Position numbers and translations under genes: made by a program. Positions 6,251-12,272 of a DNA stretch of 12,272 bases are shown piece after piece; the stretch's first letter is position 1; each line of letters starts with the position of its first letter. The DNA is from Planctomycetota bacterium (GTDB lineage: Bacteria; Planctomycetota; Phycisphaerae; WQYP01): contig JAJZGH010000142.1 of the NCBI GenBank assembly GCA_021798635.1, positions 1 to 12,272 of the forward strand, in the 5' to 3' direction. The notes under the pieces are model-generated. The model was given only the letters and a program-made list of their open reading frames with translations. It ran no database searches and was not told the DNA's origin.

Positions 6251-8803
6251 TCACCCCCAGCGCACCAGTCCCGGTTCGAAGCGCAGGGCGATGTTGGGAT
6301 AATTGGGCAACACACGAACCGCATATCCCTGCTGACCGCATGCTCCGGCACTGATGGCACCGACATACTGAAACACGCCGGGTTGAATATTCGTGCCAAG
6401 GGCCATTTCATGGACACGGGCATTTTGAATATTGCCGAACGCATCCAGTGAACCAAAATAAAGCTCTACCCGCACGTTATCCGCAGGAATGCTGCCTAGC
6501 TCAATGGTGGCAAAAACCTTGATGCTTTCGCCGGCCTTTACGGTGCCGGCACTGGGCGATTCAACGTGCGACACCTTTACATTATCCCACAGTTGGCTGA
6601 TGCGCTGTTTCCATTGGGCCAAGGCGGCGGCTCCGGCTCCGTGGCCCTCCATGAGCTTCATGAACAGATCATGGGCGGGCAGGTAAAACATTTCCGCATA
6701 ATTCTGCACCATGCGGTTGGTGTTATACACGGGGCAGATGGTGCGGATGGAATTCTTCATCCGTTTAATCCAGTTCCGCGGCAGGCCATCGAGGCTGCGG
6801 TCATAATACAGCGGCACAACCACGCGCTCCAGAAGATCAAAAAGCTTGCGGCTTTCAATGTCATCCTGATATTCATCGTTGTTGTAATCTTCGCCGGCAC
6901 CAATGGCAAAGCCATTATCCTCGGCGGACGCCTCGCACCACCAGCCGTCCAGAATGCTTAAATTCAATGCCCCGTTGATGGCCGCTTTCATACCGCTGGT
7001 GCCTGAAGCTTCCATGGGCCGGCGGGGGGTATTCAGCCATACATCCACACCCTGCGTGAGATAGCGCGCGACATCAATGTCATAATCTTCCAGAAATACC
7101 ATACGCGTACGGACATCTTCGCGTCGGCAAAAATGAATGATTTCCTGAATAAAGCGTTTTCCCCCATCATCACGCGGATGGGCCTTGCCCGCAAAAACAA
7201 ACTGCACGGGCTGATTGGAATCTTTAAGGAGTTTTATTAAGCGATCCGGATTGCGCAAAAGCAGTGTGGCGCGTTTGTACGTGGCAAAGCGCCGCGCAAA
7301 GCCGATGATTAATGATTTGGAATCCAGCACTTCGTCCACACGTTGAATATCCAGAGCAGATTGGCCCCGGCGCGTAAGCTGGAGGCGCAGTCTCTGGCGG
7401 GCGAAATGAATCAACCGTTCCTTGCGGCGTTCATGAGCGCGCCATATTTCAACGTCCGGAATTTTATCTGTGCGCCCCCAGATGCTGTGGTCAGCCGGGC
7501 GATCGTTCCAGTTGGCCCCAAGATATTCCTGATACAGCCTGGCGAAGCCTTCACCCAGCCAGGACTGCGTATGGACGCCGTTGGTAATGTGACCGATAGG
7601 CACTTCCGGAGCAGGAATTTCCGGCCATATCCGCTGCCACATGCGCCGCGATACTTCTCCATGAAGTTTACTGACCCCATTGGCGTGCCACGCCATGCGC
7701 AGGGCCAGCACCGTAACGCCAAAAAACTCACTGCTGTCCTGCGGATTCACCCGTCCCATGGCCATGAGTTCGTCCGGGCTGATACCGAGTTTATGGCAAT
7801 AGCCGGAAAAATATTTTTCAATAAGATCGCGATGAAAGGCATCATTGCCCGCCGGCACCGGGGTGTGCGTGGTAAATACATTGCTGGCGGCCACCATTTC
7901 CCGTGCTTCGGCAAAGGTGAGCTTTTCCTGTTCCATCAGCACGCGGCAGCGTTCCAGAGCCAGAAACGCTGAATGTCCCTCATTCATGTGGCATACCGTG
8001 GGGGTAATACCCGCCGCCGCCAGTGCCCGCAAACCGCCAATACCCAGCAGTATTTCCTGGCGAATCCGCATTTCATGGTCGCCGCCGTATAGCCGCGCGG
8101 TGATGTCCCGATCCTGCGGACTGTTAATTTCCAGATTGCAATCCATCAGGTACAGCGTTACACGGCCCACCTGCACCCGCCAGACCGCGGCGCGGACTTG
8201 GGAATCCGGGTAATCCACGGTGATAACCGCCTGCCGGCCTTCCTGATTTTTCACCTGCGTGAGGCTCATGGAGAAAAAATCATTTTCCGGATTCAACTCC
8301 TGCTGCCAGCCATCAGCGTTGAGCTGCTGATGGAAATATCCTTCACGGTACAGCAGCCCCACCGCCACCAGCGGAATGCCCAGATCACTGGCGCTTTTGA
8401 GATGATCACCGGACAGCACTCCCAGGCCGCCGGAATAAATGGGCAGGGATTCATGCAGTCCGAACTCCGCTGAAAAATACGCGATCACCGGCTTGCGATC
8501 CGGATAGCGCTGTTTAAACCAGGTGTTCTGCTGCATGTAGGATTTGAGATCAGAAGTAATGCGGTTGAGATGCGAGAGAAATCCCTCATCTTCCGCTGCA
8601 GCGCGCAGTTTATCCTGACCGATGAGATTCAGCAGCCGCACCGGATTATGCCCGGTGGTTTCCCATAAATCCGGGTCCAGACGATTAAATAAACTTGCCG
8701 CTTCATAATTCCATAACGACCAGAGGTTATAGGCCAACTCGTGCAGCGCTGCCAGTTTTTCCGGCATCGCCGGCACGACGACAAACTTGTGAATTGAAGA
8801 CAT
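6251..8803 (-). CDS. Alpha-glucan (glycogen/maltodextrin) phosphorylase, GT35, DUF3417 type
   Basis: This PLP enzyme releases glucose 1-phosphate from the non-reducing ends of alpha-1,4-glucans. The 850-residue product starts with a DUF3417 domain (about 1-110; ELAYNLWSLWNYEAASLF). The catalytic body follows: AYFSAEFGLHESLPIYSGG (from 108), HLKSASDLGIPLVAVGL, CHMNEGHSAF and FATYKRATLL. EASGTSGMK (598-606) holds the PLP lysine, K606. A C-terminal beta-rich extension from about residue 740 (ends RFEPGLVRWG) is usual for this subgroup, which is distinct from E. coli GlgP/MalP. The architecture is full length with no break. The ATG at 8803 has AGGAG eight bases upstream. A TATAAT at 8909-8904 gives a leader of about 95 bases. 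The gene is divergent from the nitrate-sensor gene and convergent with the flippase-like gene. No glycogen synthesis gene is in the window. Confidence 0.95.
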   Translation of the reverse strand: MSSIHKFVVVPAMPEKLAALHELAYNLWSLWNYEAASLFNRLDPDLWETTGHNPVRLLNLIGQDKLRAAAEDEGFLSHLNRITSDLKSYMQQNTWFKQRYPDRKPVIAYFSAEFGLHESLPIYSGGLGVLSGDHLKSASDLGIPLVAVGLLYREGYFHQQLNADGWQQELNPENDFFSMSLTQVKNQEGRQAVITVDYPDSQVRAAVWRVQVGRVTLYLMDCNLEINSPQDRDITARLYGGDHEMRIRQEILLGIGGLRALAAAGITPTVCHMNEGHSAFLALERCRVLMEQEKLTFAEAREMVAASNVFTTHTPVPAGNDAFHRDLIEKYFSGYCHKLGISPDELMAMGRVNPQDSSEFFGVTVLALRMAWHANGVSKLHGEVSRRMWQRIWPEIPAPEVPIGHITNGVHTQSWLGEGFARLYQEYLGANWNDRPADHSIWGRTDKIPDVEIWRAHERRKERLIHFARQRLRLQLTRRGQSALDIQRVDEVLDSKSLIIGFARRFATYKRATLLLRNPDRLIKLLKDSNQPVQFVFAGKAHPRDDGGKRFIQEIIHFCRREDVRTRMVFLEDYDIDVARYLTQGVDVWLNTPRRPMEASGTSGMKAAINGALNLSILDGWWCEASAEDNGFAIGAGEDYNNDEYQDDIESRKLFDLLERVVVPLYYDRSLDGLPRNWIKRMKNSIRTICPVYNTNRMVQNYAEMFYLPAHDLFMKLMEGHGAGAAALAQWKQRISQLWDNVKVSHVESPSAGTVKAGESIKVFATIELGSIPADNVRVELYFGSLDAFGNIQNARVHEMALGTNIQPGVFQYVGAISAGACGQQGYAVRVLPNYPNIALRFEPGLVRWG

Positions 8804-8903
8804 TCTTCAGGCTCCTTCGGCGTACGGTTACAACAACTACCATAACAACCACCTCCGCCGTTCCGGACTGGCAACCGGTGACCACATCCGTCTACCCAAC
8901 GGG

Positions 8904-8909
8904 ATTATA
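8904..8909 (-). promoter_or_regulatory. -10 box of the phosphorylase promoter
   Basis: A perfect TATAAT on the minus strand lies 100 bp upstream of the phosphorylase ATG. An 18-bp spacer leads to TTTGTA, a poor -35. The predicted mRNA leader of about 95 bases holds an AC/GT-rich stretch (8827-8855) of unknown use. Confidence 0.5.
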
Positions 8910-8948
8910 AGGGTGCTCTGCCGAGCCTACAAATTACGCGCGACAGAA

Positions 8949-8980
8949 CACCGGGGCGACAGGCCGCCGTCGCCCCGGTG
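8949..8980. other. Perfect 12-bp GC-rich hairpin
   Basis: CACCGGGGCGAC (8949-8960) and GTCGCCCCGGTG (8969-8980) are exact inverse complements around an 8-base loop. The plus strand continues AAGAAGGTTTTAT, a weak T-run; the minus strand has none. It lies upstream of the phosphorylase -10 box, so it is not in that mRNA leader if the box is right. It could be an operator, an insulating terminator or a repeat element. Confidence 0.6.
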
Positions 8981-9072
8981 AAGAAGGTTTTATCGGCACT
9001 GTGATTTAATCGACAAGAATTTTTCCACCTGATTTTTCGCATTGGTGCATGGTCAGCGGGCAGCATACGGAC

Positions 9073-9092
9073 TTTTGCACAACTTATACACA
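9073..9092 (+). promoter_or_regulatory. Two adjacent DnaA-box-like sites
   Basis: TTTTGCACA (9073-9081) and TTATACACA (9084-9092) both match TTWTNCACA exactly and are direct repeats with 2 bp between. A one-mismatch site, TTTTCCACC, lies at 9021-9029. No dnaA, dnaN or gidA gene is near, so this is not evidence of an origin by itself; DnaA-dependent regulation or chance remain possible. Confidence 0.35.
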
Positions 9093-9213
9093 ACGGGTTG
9101 GCGTTCCATTATCTGCCCAGAAATTATTCTTACCAGCGAAACCCACGATTTCATTGAACGAAAGGTGCACAAGCAGCCATTCCAAAATGAACAATGCTCA
9201 AAAAATATTTCTG

Positions 9214-9229
9214 TGGCAACGATTTTGCT
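9214..9229 (+). promoter_or_regulatory. Sigma54 (RpoN) type -24/-12 promoter
   Basis: TGGCAACGATTTTGCT matches TGGCACG-N4-TTGCW at all but two positions and keeps the invariant GG-N10-GC spacing (9215-9216 and 9227-9228). Transcription would start near 9240, about 40 bases before the ATG of the nitrate-sensor-like gene. Nitrate assimilation genes are a classic sigma54/NtrC target, so the position fits the gene. Confidence 0.5.
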
Positions 9230-9280
9230 CAATACATGTAGTGGTAAATCTTTGTCCCGACCTTAAGGAATTCGGTTTTC

Positions 9281-10309
9281 ATGCGTATTGGTTTCATGCG
9301 ACTCATTGACGCAGCCCCCCTGGTTGTGGCGTCCGCCAACGGCTATTTTGATGATGAAGGCGTGGCGGTGGAAATCGAACGCGAAGGCGGCTGGATGATC
9401 GTGCGCGATAAGCTCACCTACGGCCTGCTGGATGCCAGCCATTCGCTTCTGGGCATGTCGATCATGAGTCAGTTGGGCCGCAGCGATTTTTTTGAGCCAA
9501 TGGTGGCGGTAATGAATCTGGGATCCGGTGGAAGCACGCTGGTAGTCTCCACAGAATTAGCCGACTTAGGTGTGGATTGTCCGCAGACGTTGCGAAGAGT
9601 CATTGATTCCGGCCGCCTGGGCCGCAAAATAATATGTGCTCACGTTTCCAGTTTTTCCATGCACCATTATCTGCTGCGCGATTGGCTGGCCAGTGGCGGC
9701 ATTGATCCAGACCGTGATGTTCAACTGGTACAGCTTAAGCCCATACTTCTGGCAGACCACATGGCCAAGCATTATGTTGATCTGTTTTGCGTGGGCGAGC
9801 CGTGGGGATCGCTGGCGGAAAGCCGCGGATGGGGACGCATTGCCCTGGCGACAACGGATATATATCCGGATCATCCGGAAAAAGTATTGCTGACAACCGA
9901 ATTATGCGCTCGTCAAAAGCCTGAACAGCTCACGCGGATCATCCGGGCACTGATACGGGCCTGCGCCTATTGCCAGGCTCCCGAACACCGCCTGGCTTTA
10001 GCGGAGCTGCTTTCGCAGCGGGAATATGTCGATGAAAGCCAGGAACTTATTATGCACAGTCTGGAGGCTCAACATCTGGGCTTGGAACAGGTGCAGCGGC
10101 AGCGCGGGCTGAATTGGCACTTCCGCTCCTGGCAACTTGAGCACTGCACGCCCCGCGTAGATCATGTCACCTGGTTTCTTGAACAGATGATTCGCTGGGG
10201 TCATCTGGCGGCCAGCGCGGATGTACCGGCCATTGCCAACCGATGCGTGCGCACGGACCTTTTCGCCCGCGCCACCGCCGGCCTGGAAAGCATAGCCGGG
10301 ACTGCGTGA
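9281..10309 (+). CDS. NrtA/CmpA-family nitrate-binding protein, cytoplasmic NasS-like sensor
   Basis: This 342-residue protein begins directly with the mature NrtA/CmpA fold: RIGFMRLIDAAPLVVASANG, then a conserved Trp (W38) with VRDKL (41-45) and DASHSL (51-56), and near the C-terminus TWFLEQMIRWGHL, the typical family ending. It has no signal peptide and no lipobox, unlike the substrate-binding subunits of nitrate or bicarbonate ABC transporters. That points to the soluble NasS type, which binds nitrate or nitrite and holds back the RNA-binding antiterminator NasT. This is inferred from family knowledge. No nasT, transporter or nitrate reductase gene is in the window. The ATG at 9281 has AAGGAA ten bases upstream, and a sigma54-like promoter lies about 50 bp upstream. 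Other ligands of the superfamily (bicarbonate, sulfonates) cannot be excluded. Confidence 0.82.
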   Translation: MRIGFMRLIDAAPLVVASANGYFDDEGVAVEIEREGGWMIVRDKLTYGLLDASHSLLGMSIMSQLGRSDFFEPMVAVMNLGSGGSTLVVSTELADLGVDCPQTLRRVIDSGRLGRKIICAHVSSFSMHHYLLRDWLASGGIDPDRDVQLVQLKPILLADHMAKHYVDLFCVGEPWGSLAESRGWGRIALATTDIYPDHPEKVLLTTELCARQKPEQLTRIIRALIRACAYCQAPEHRLALAELLSQREYVDESQELIMHSLEAQHLGLEQVQRQRGLNWHFRSWQLEHCTPRVDHVTWFLEQMIRWGHLAASADVPAIANRCVRTDLFARATAGLESIAGTA

Positions 10310-10376
10310 GGTGCGTTTAGTAGGGAGGAGTTAGAAGTTAGTCTCCCATGATGCGAAGCCTCACCCGCGCAGGATG

Positions 10377-10422
10377 AAAAATCGCCATGTTTTTTCGCTG
10401 TTGCGAAGGTCTGGCGAATTTT
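10377..10422 (+). terminator. Nested-hairpin terminator candidate
   Basis: TCGCCA (10382-10387) pairs with TGGCGA (10412-10417), enclosing a second stem TTCGC-TGTT-GCGAA (10394-10407). A-rich and T-rich ends (AAAAA before, ATTTT after) flank it. It lies 68 bp after the stop of the nitrate-sensor-like gene and could end its transcript, though the T-run is short and the stem is branched. Confidence 0.4.
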
Positions 10423-10439
10423 CAGAGCAGGAGTTTGGA

Positions 10440-10534
10440 GAGAGTAGAGAGTAGAGCACATTCGGCTGGCACAAAAGTGTGGCTGTCGCAGTAACAAAAA
10501 GCCTCCTGCGGTCTACTTTCTACTTTCTACTCTC
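10440..10534. repeat. TIR-flanked repeat unit 1
   Basis: GAGAGTAGAGAGTAGA (10440-10455) and TCTACTTTCTACTCTC (10519-10534) are inverted copies matching at 15 of 16 positions, bounding a 95-bp unit. Inside are module A (GTAGAGCACATTCGGCTGGC...GGCTGTCGC, 10451-10489) and module B (GCCTCCTGCGG..., 10501-10524). In RNA or single-stranded DNA the unit would fold into one long hairpin. The size and TIRs are MITE- or REP-like. Confidence 0.65.
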
Positions 10535-10541
10535 AATGCCC

Positions 10542-10561
10542 GATCGGGCTGCCGCCCGATC
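10542..10561. repeat. GATCGGGC stem-loop, copy 1
   Basis: GATCGGGC-TGCC-GCCCGATC is a perfect 8-bp stem with a TGCC loop. Related stem-loops recur at 10597-10616 and 10739-10758 between the other repeat modules. Confidence 0.65.
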
Positions 10562-10582
10562 AGAGCAGATGTTTTAGAGAGG

Positions 10583-10732
10583 TGAGCAGTAGAGCGAATC
10601 GGGCTGCGGCCCGATTAGAGCACGTGTGAGTAGAACAGGTGAACAGTAGAGCAAATACGGCTGGGACATAGAGAGTGGCTGTCGCCCAAACGCTGCGCCT
10701 CCTGCGGTCTACTTTCTACTCTCTACTGCTCA
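10583..10732. repeat. TIR-flanked repeat unit 2
   Basis: TGAGCAGTAGAG (10583-10594) and CTCTACTGCTCA (10721-10732) are perfect 12-bp inverted copies bounding 150 bp. Inside lie the AATCGGGC-TGCG-GCCCGATT stem-loop (10597-10616), module A copy 2 (10646-10686) and module B copy 2 (10697-10720). Module B copies 1 and 2 are identical over 24 bp. Confidence 0.65.
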
Positions 10733-10738
10733 AGCCTC

Positions 10739-10828
10739 GATCGGGCTGCGGCCCGTTTAGGGTAGAGAGAGTTGAACAGGTGAACCGTAGCGCACATTCG
10801 GCTGGCACATGAGAGCGGCTGCCGCCGA
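10739..10828. repeat. Partial repeat unit 3
   Basis: A decayed GATCGGGC-TGCG-GCCCGTTT stem-loop (10739-10758) is followed by TTGAACAGGTGAACCGTAG and module A copy 3 (10787-10826), which differs from copy 1 mainly by small substitutions. No module B follows; the array stops here, about 135 bp before cdsA. Confidence 0.55.
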
Positions 10829-10935
10829 AACTTTTGCCCCGACCGGATTTCCATCATTTCCAAAGTGGACATCCCCCGAGTCTGTCCGAGAAAAATTTTC
10901 TGCGGCCATTTTACGCCGGCGTGCGGTATCCGTAC

Positions 10936-10941
10936 TATAAT
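10936..10941 (+). promoter_or_regulatory. -10 box of the cdsA promoter
   Basis: A perfect TATAAT lies 21 bp before the preferred cdsA ATG, giving a leader of about 15 bases. No convincing -35 hexamer is seen. Its position inside the TTG-started upstream extension argues that the extension is not translated. Confidence 0.5.
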
Positions 10942-10962
10942 CGGGGTTTACGGAAGCCGCTT

Positions 10963-11880
10963 ATGTTCAAATTGCGTCTGATCTATGGCCTGCTGTTCGG
11001 GGGCCTGCTATTGACGATGTTCTATTTTGATCAAGCGCTATCCGCAGGCTGGCCAGGCCGAACTATGTCTTTTCCGCCCGGCACACTTATGGCGTTAAGT
11101 TTACTGGGGATTATTCCCCTGGCCACTGCGGAAATGCGCCGCTTGCTCAAGGCCGAGGGCGTGGCGATTTCCATGCGCGTGTGCGTAACAGCCTCACTTT
11201 TGTGCATGATCTGGCCCTGGCTGGAGCAACTGTCCCAGATACTCTTAAACCATCCCCAGGGTGCCAGCCCCATTGCGGTGCGTGTGGCCTGGTGGTTTCA
11301 CACCATTAAACCGTACTACTTGGTGCCCACGGTTTTATCCCTGGGCCTGGTGGGTGCGGTGGTCATGTACAGCCGAAGTCAGAAAATTGACGGAGCCATG
11401 GCGTCGGCGGGCGGGTCCTTATTGGCTATTGTGTATCTCGGGGTCATGCCGGGATTTTTTATGCCCATTCGCCTGACGCACTCCGCCGGTATGGTGGTAT
11501 CAATTCTGCTGATGGTAAAAGGGGCGGATATGGGAGCCTACGGTGTCGGGCGGTGGCTGGGAAAGCATAAATTAATCGCATGGCTTTCTCCGGGGAAAAC
11601 ATGGGAAGGCTTTTTCGGCGGTTTGGCGGCGGCGGCTTTAATTGGCGCGTTACTGTCGCATTTTTCACCTGAGTTGGCGTGGTGGGAAGGGCTGCTGGGA
11701 GGCATGGTGCTGGGTGCGGCAGGACAAATGGGGGATTTGCTGGAAAGCCTGCTGAAACGGGATGCAGGCGTCAAGGATTCCGGCGTGGTACCGGGATTTG
11801 GCGGCGTATTGGATCTGCTGGACTCTGCGCTTTTTGCAGCTCCCTTGGCCTATTGGATGTTAAAACTGGTTCATAGCTGA
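10963..11880 (+). CDS. cdsA: Phosphatidate cytidylyltransferase (CDP-diglyceride synthase)
   Basis: This membrane enzyme makes CDP-diacylglycerol from phosphatidate and CTP, the branch point of phospholipid synthesis. The 305-residue product has about eight hydrophobic segments, the KGADMGAYGVGRWLGKHKL block (186-204), LSPGKTWEGFFGG (208-220) and the C-terminal CDS signature SLLKRDAGVKDSG...PGFGGVLDLLD (262-287). Two signature positions differ from the classical PGHGG-x-x-DR-x-D form: His is Phe279 and Arg is Leu285; the catalytic acidic residues D272, D284 and D287 remain. The frame opens at a TTG at 10834, but the ATG at 10963 with GGAAG six bases before it and a TATAAT box just upstream is preferred. 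An exported HEAT-repeat gene follows after 30 bp and may share its transcript. Confidence 0.92.
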   Translation: MFKLRLIYGLLFGGLLLTMFYFDQALSAGWPGRTMSFPPGTLMALSLLGIIPLATAEMRRLLKAEGVAISMRVCVTASLLCMIWPWLEQLSQILLNHPQGASPIAVRVAWWFHTIKPYYLVPTVLSLGLVGAVVMYSRSQKIDGAMASAGGSLLAIVYLGVMPGFFMPIRLTHSAGMVVSILLMVKGADMGAYGVGRWLGKHKLIAWLSPGKTWEGFFGGLAAAALIGALLSHFSPELAWWEGLLGGMVLGAAGQMGDLLESLLKRDAGVKDSGVVPGFGGVLDLLDSALFAAPLAYWMLKLVHS

Positions 11881-11910
11881 TCTTGATGGCCGGGATTTCA
11901 GGAATTGCAC

Positions 11911-12272
11911 ATGCAAACGCAAAAATCCAACAGCGGCTTACTGCGGAAGAATTGCAACACTCAGACGGGCGATGGCAGCAACATATCGCGTGTCGGTCGC
12001 CCTTGGATGCACATCATCCTGGCACTGGCTCTGACCGTCAGCTTTATATGCAGCAACGGCCCATCGGGACAAGCCGCAACCACTGCCGAGGCACCCTCAC
12101 CAGTCTTCACCGCCCTGCAGCGCCGCGTGGCACGCAAGCTTGGCGCTTTGGCATCGGATAGCTGGCGCACGCGGCGACATGCTCAACGAAGTCTGCTGTC
12201 CACCAAAGGTTTTATTTTGCCGCAACTTGCCGCGGCGATGGTTACAACACACAATGCCGAACAGCGCAACCG
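11911..12272 (+). CDS. Exported HEAT-repeat-like protein, 3' end beyond the window
   Basis: The frame is open from the ATG at 11911 to the window end (120 codons). AGGAA six bases before the ATG supports this start. A polar N-terminal stretch of about 32 residues precedes a hydrophobic segment (HIILALALTVSFIC, 34-47) and a likely signal peptidase site at about SGQA-ATTAE (55/56), so the protein should be exported or anchored. The mature part, from LQRRVARKLGALASDSWRTR through LLSTKGFILPQLAAAM to EQRNR, matches the short HEAT/PBS-lyase-like repeat common in planctomycete exported proteins (SDSW-x-TR-x-x-A-x-x-x-L...LP-x-L). An internal Met33 start would give a more normal signal peptide length. 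It lies 30 bp after cdsA. The function is unknown. Confidence 0.75.
   Translation, partial: MQTQKSNSGLLRKNCNTQTGDGSNISRVGRPWMHIILALALTVSFICSNGPSGQAATTAEAPSPVFTALQRRVARKLGALASDSWRTRRHAQRSLLSTKGFILPQLAAAMVTTHNAEQRN

Larger units (their letters stand above)
8804..9280. other. Divergent regulatory spacer, phosphorylase / nitrate-sensor genes
   Basis: No protein-like frame is present. From left to right it holds the phosphorylase leader and -10 box, a perfect 12-bp hairpin, two DnaA-box-like 9-mers, scattered GGTGCA/TGCAC half-sites (9044-9049, 9076-9080, 9164-9169) and a sigma54-type promoter facing right. At 477 bp it is long for a spacer in this window, and its right half is AT-rich. Confidence 0.65.
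10310..10962. other. Repeat-filled spacer before cdsA
   Basis: No protein-like frame is found in these 650 bp. After the terminator candidate, nearly everything from 10440 to about 10828 is made of repeat modules. The last 130 bp before cdsA (10834-10962) are an open TTG-started extension of the cdsA frame with no family resemblance, containing the cdsA -10 box. Confidence 0.75.

Noticed and set aside
7343..7972. 209-codon plus-strand frame inside the phosphorylase gene
   Set aside because: It lies wholly antisense to a well-conserved enzyme; composition follows from the codon use of the real gene and no family resemblance is seen.
9049..9309. 86-codon frame before the nitrate-sensor gene
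   Set aside because: It crosses the putative sigma54 promoter, overlaps the start of the real gene in another frame and has no protein-like features.
10440..10828. CRISPR array
   Set aside because: The repeats are of several types, irregularly spaced and partly inverted, with no uniform repeat-spacer pattern.
10834..10962. TTG-started upstream extension of the cdsA frame
   Set aside because: The ATG at 10963 has a ribosome site and a TATAAT box just upstream, and the protein family starts at that methionine.

Overview
The window looks like chromosomal DNA from a member of the Planctomycetota (perhaps Phycisphaerae) or a near relative. This is an inference. It rests on the mix of an exported planctomycete-style HEAT-repeat protein, a prepilin-like N-terminus, a DUF3417-type alpha-glucan phosphorylase, variant CdsA motifs, perfect TATAAT boxes and spacers filled with short repeats. 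No rRNA, tRNA, transposase or CRISPR array was found. Both window ends cut through genes.

Left block (1-3924, all minus strand; transcription runs right to left). The order is: a membrane M50 metallopeptidase with a built-in zinc ribbon (3924-3058); a tiny prepilin-like membrane peptide (2937-2782); a SWIM zinc-finger protein (2785-1394) whose ATG overlaps the stop of the small gene as ATGA; and a DUF6493 protein (1377 to beyond position 1). The last three are packed like a translationally coupled operon. Neither the SWIM nor the DUF6493 family has a settled role. This is the most novel-looking module in the window.

Spacer 3925-4394 has no convincing gene. It holds an 18-bp direct repeat, small hairpins (one with a GGAA loop), an ATTTGAR heptamer array that forms a long inverted repeat, and a TATAAT box serving the next operon.

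Middle block. pyrE (orotate phosphoribosyltransferase, UMP synthesis) and a UPF0104/flippase-like membrane protein lie on the plus strand 29 bp apart. They converge, with 9 bp between, on a large minus-strand alpha-glucan phosphorylase gene for glycogen or maltodextrin breakdown.

Spacer 8804-9280 is divergent. On the minus strand it carries a TATAAT box for the phosphorylase, and upstream of that box lies a 12-bp perfect hairpin. On the plus strand it carries two adjacent DnaA-box-like 9-mers and a sigma54-type GG-N10-GC promoter before a cytoplasmic NrtA/NasS-like nitrate-binding protein. That arrangement suggests nitrogen control.

Spacer 10310-10962 contains a terminator-like nested hairpin and then about 390 bp of interleaved repeat modules (TIR-flanked units, GATCGGGC stem-loops, a 24-bp exact direct repeat), possibly a MITE- or REP-like family. 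After it come cdsA (CDP-diglyceride synthase) and the start of an exported HEAT-repeat protein, both on the plus strand.
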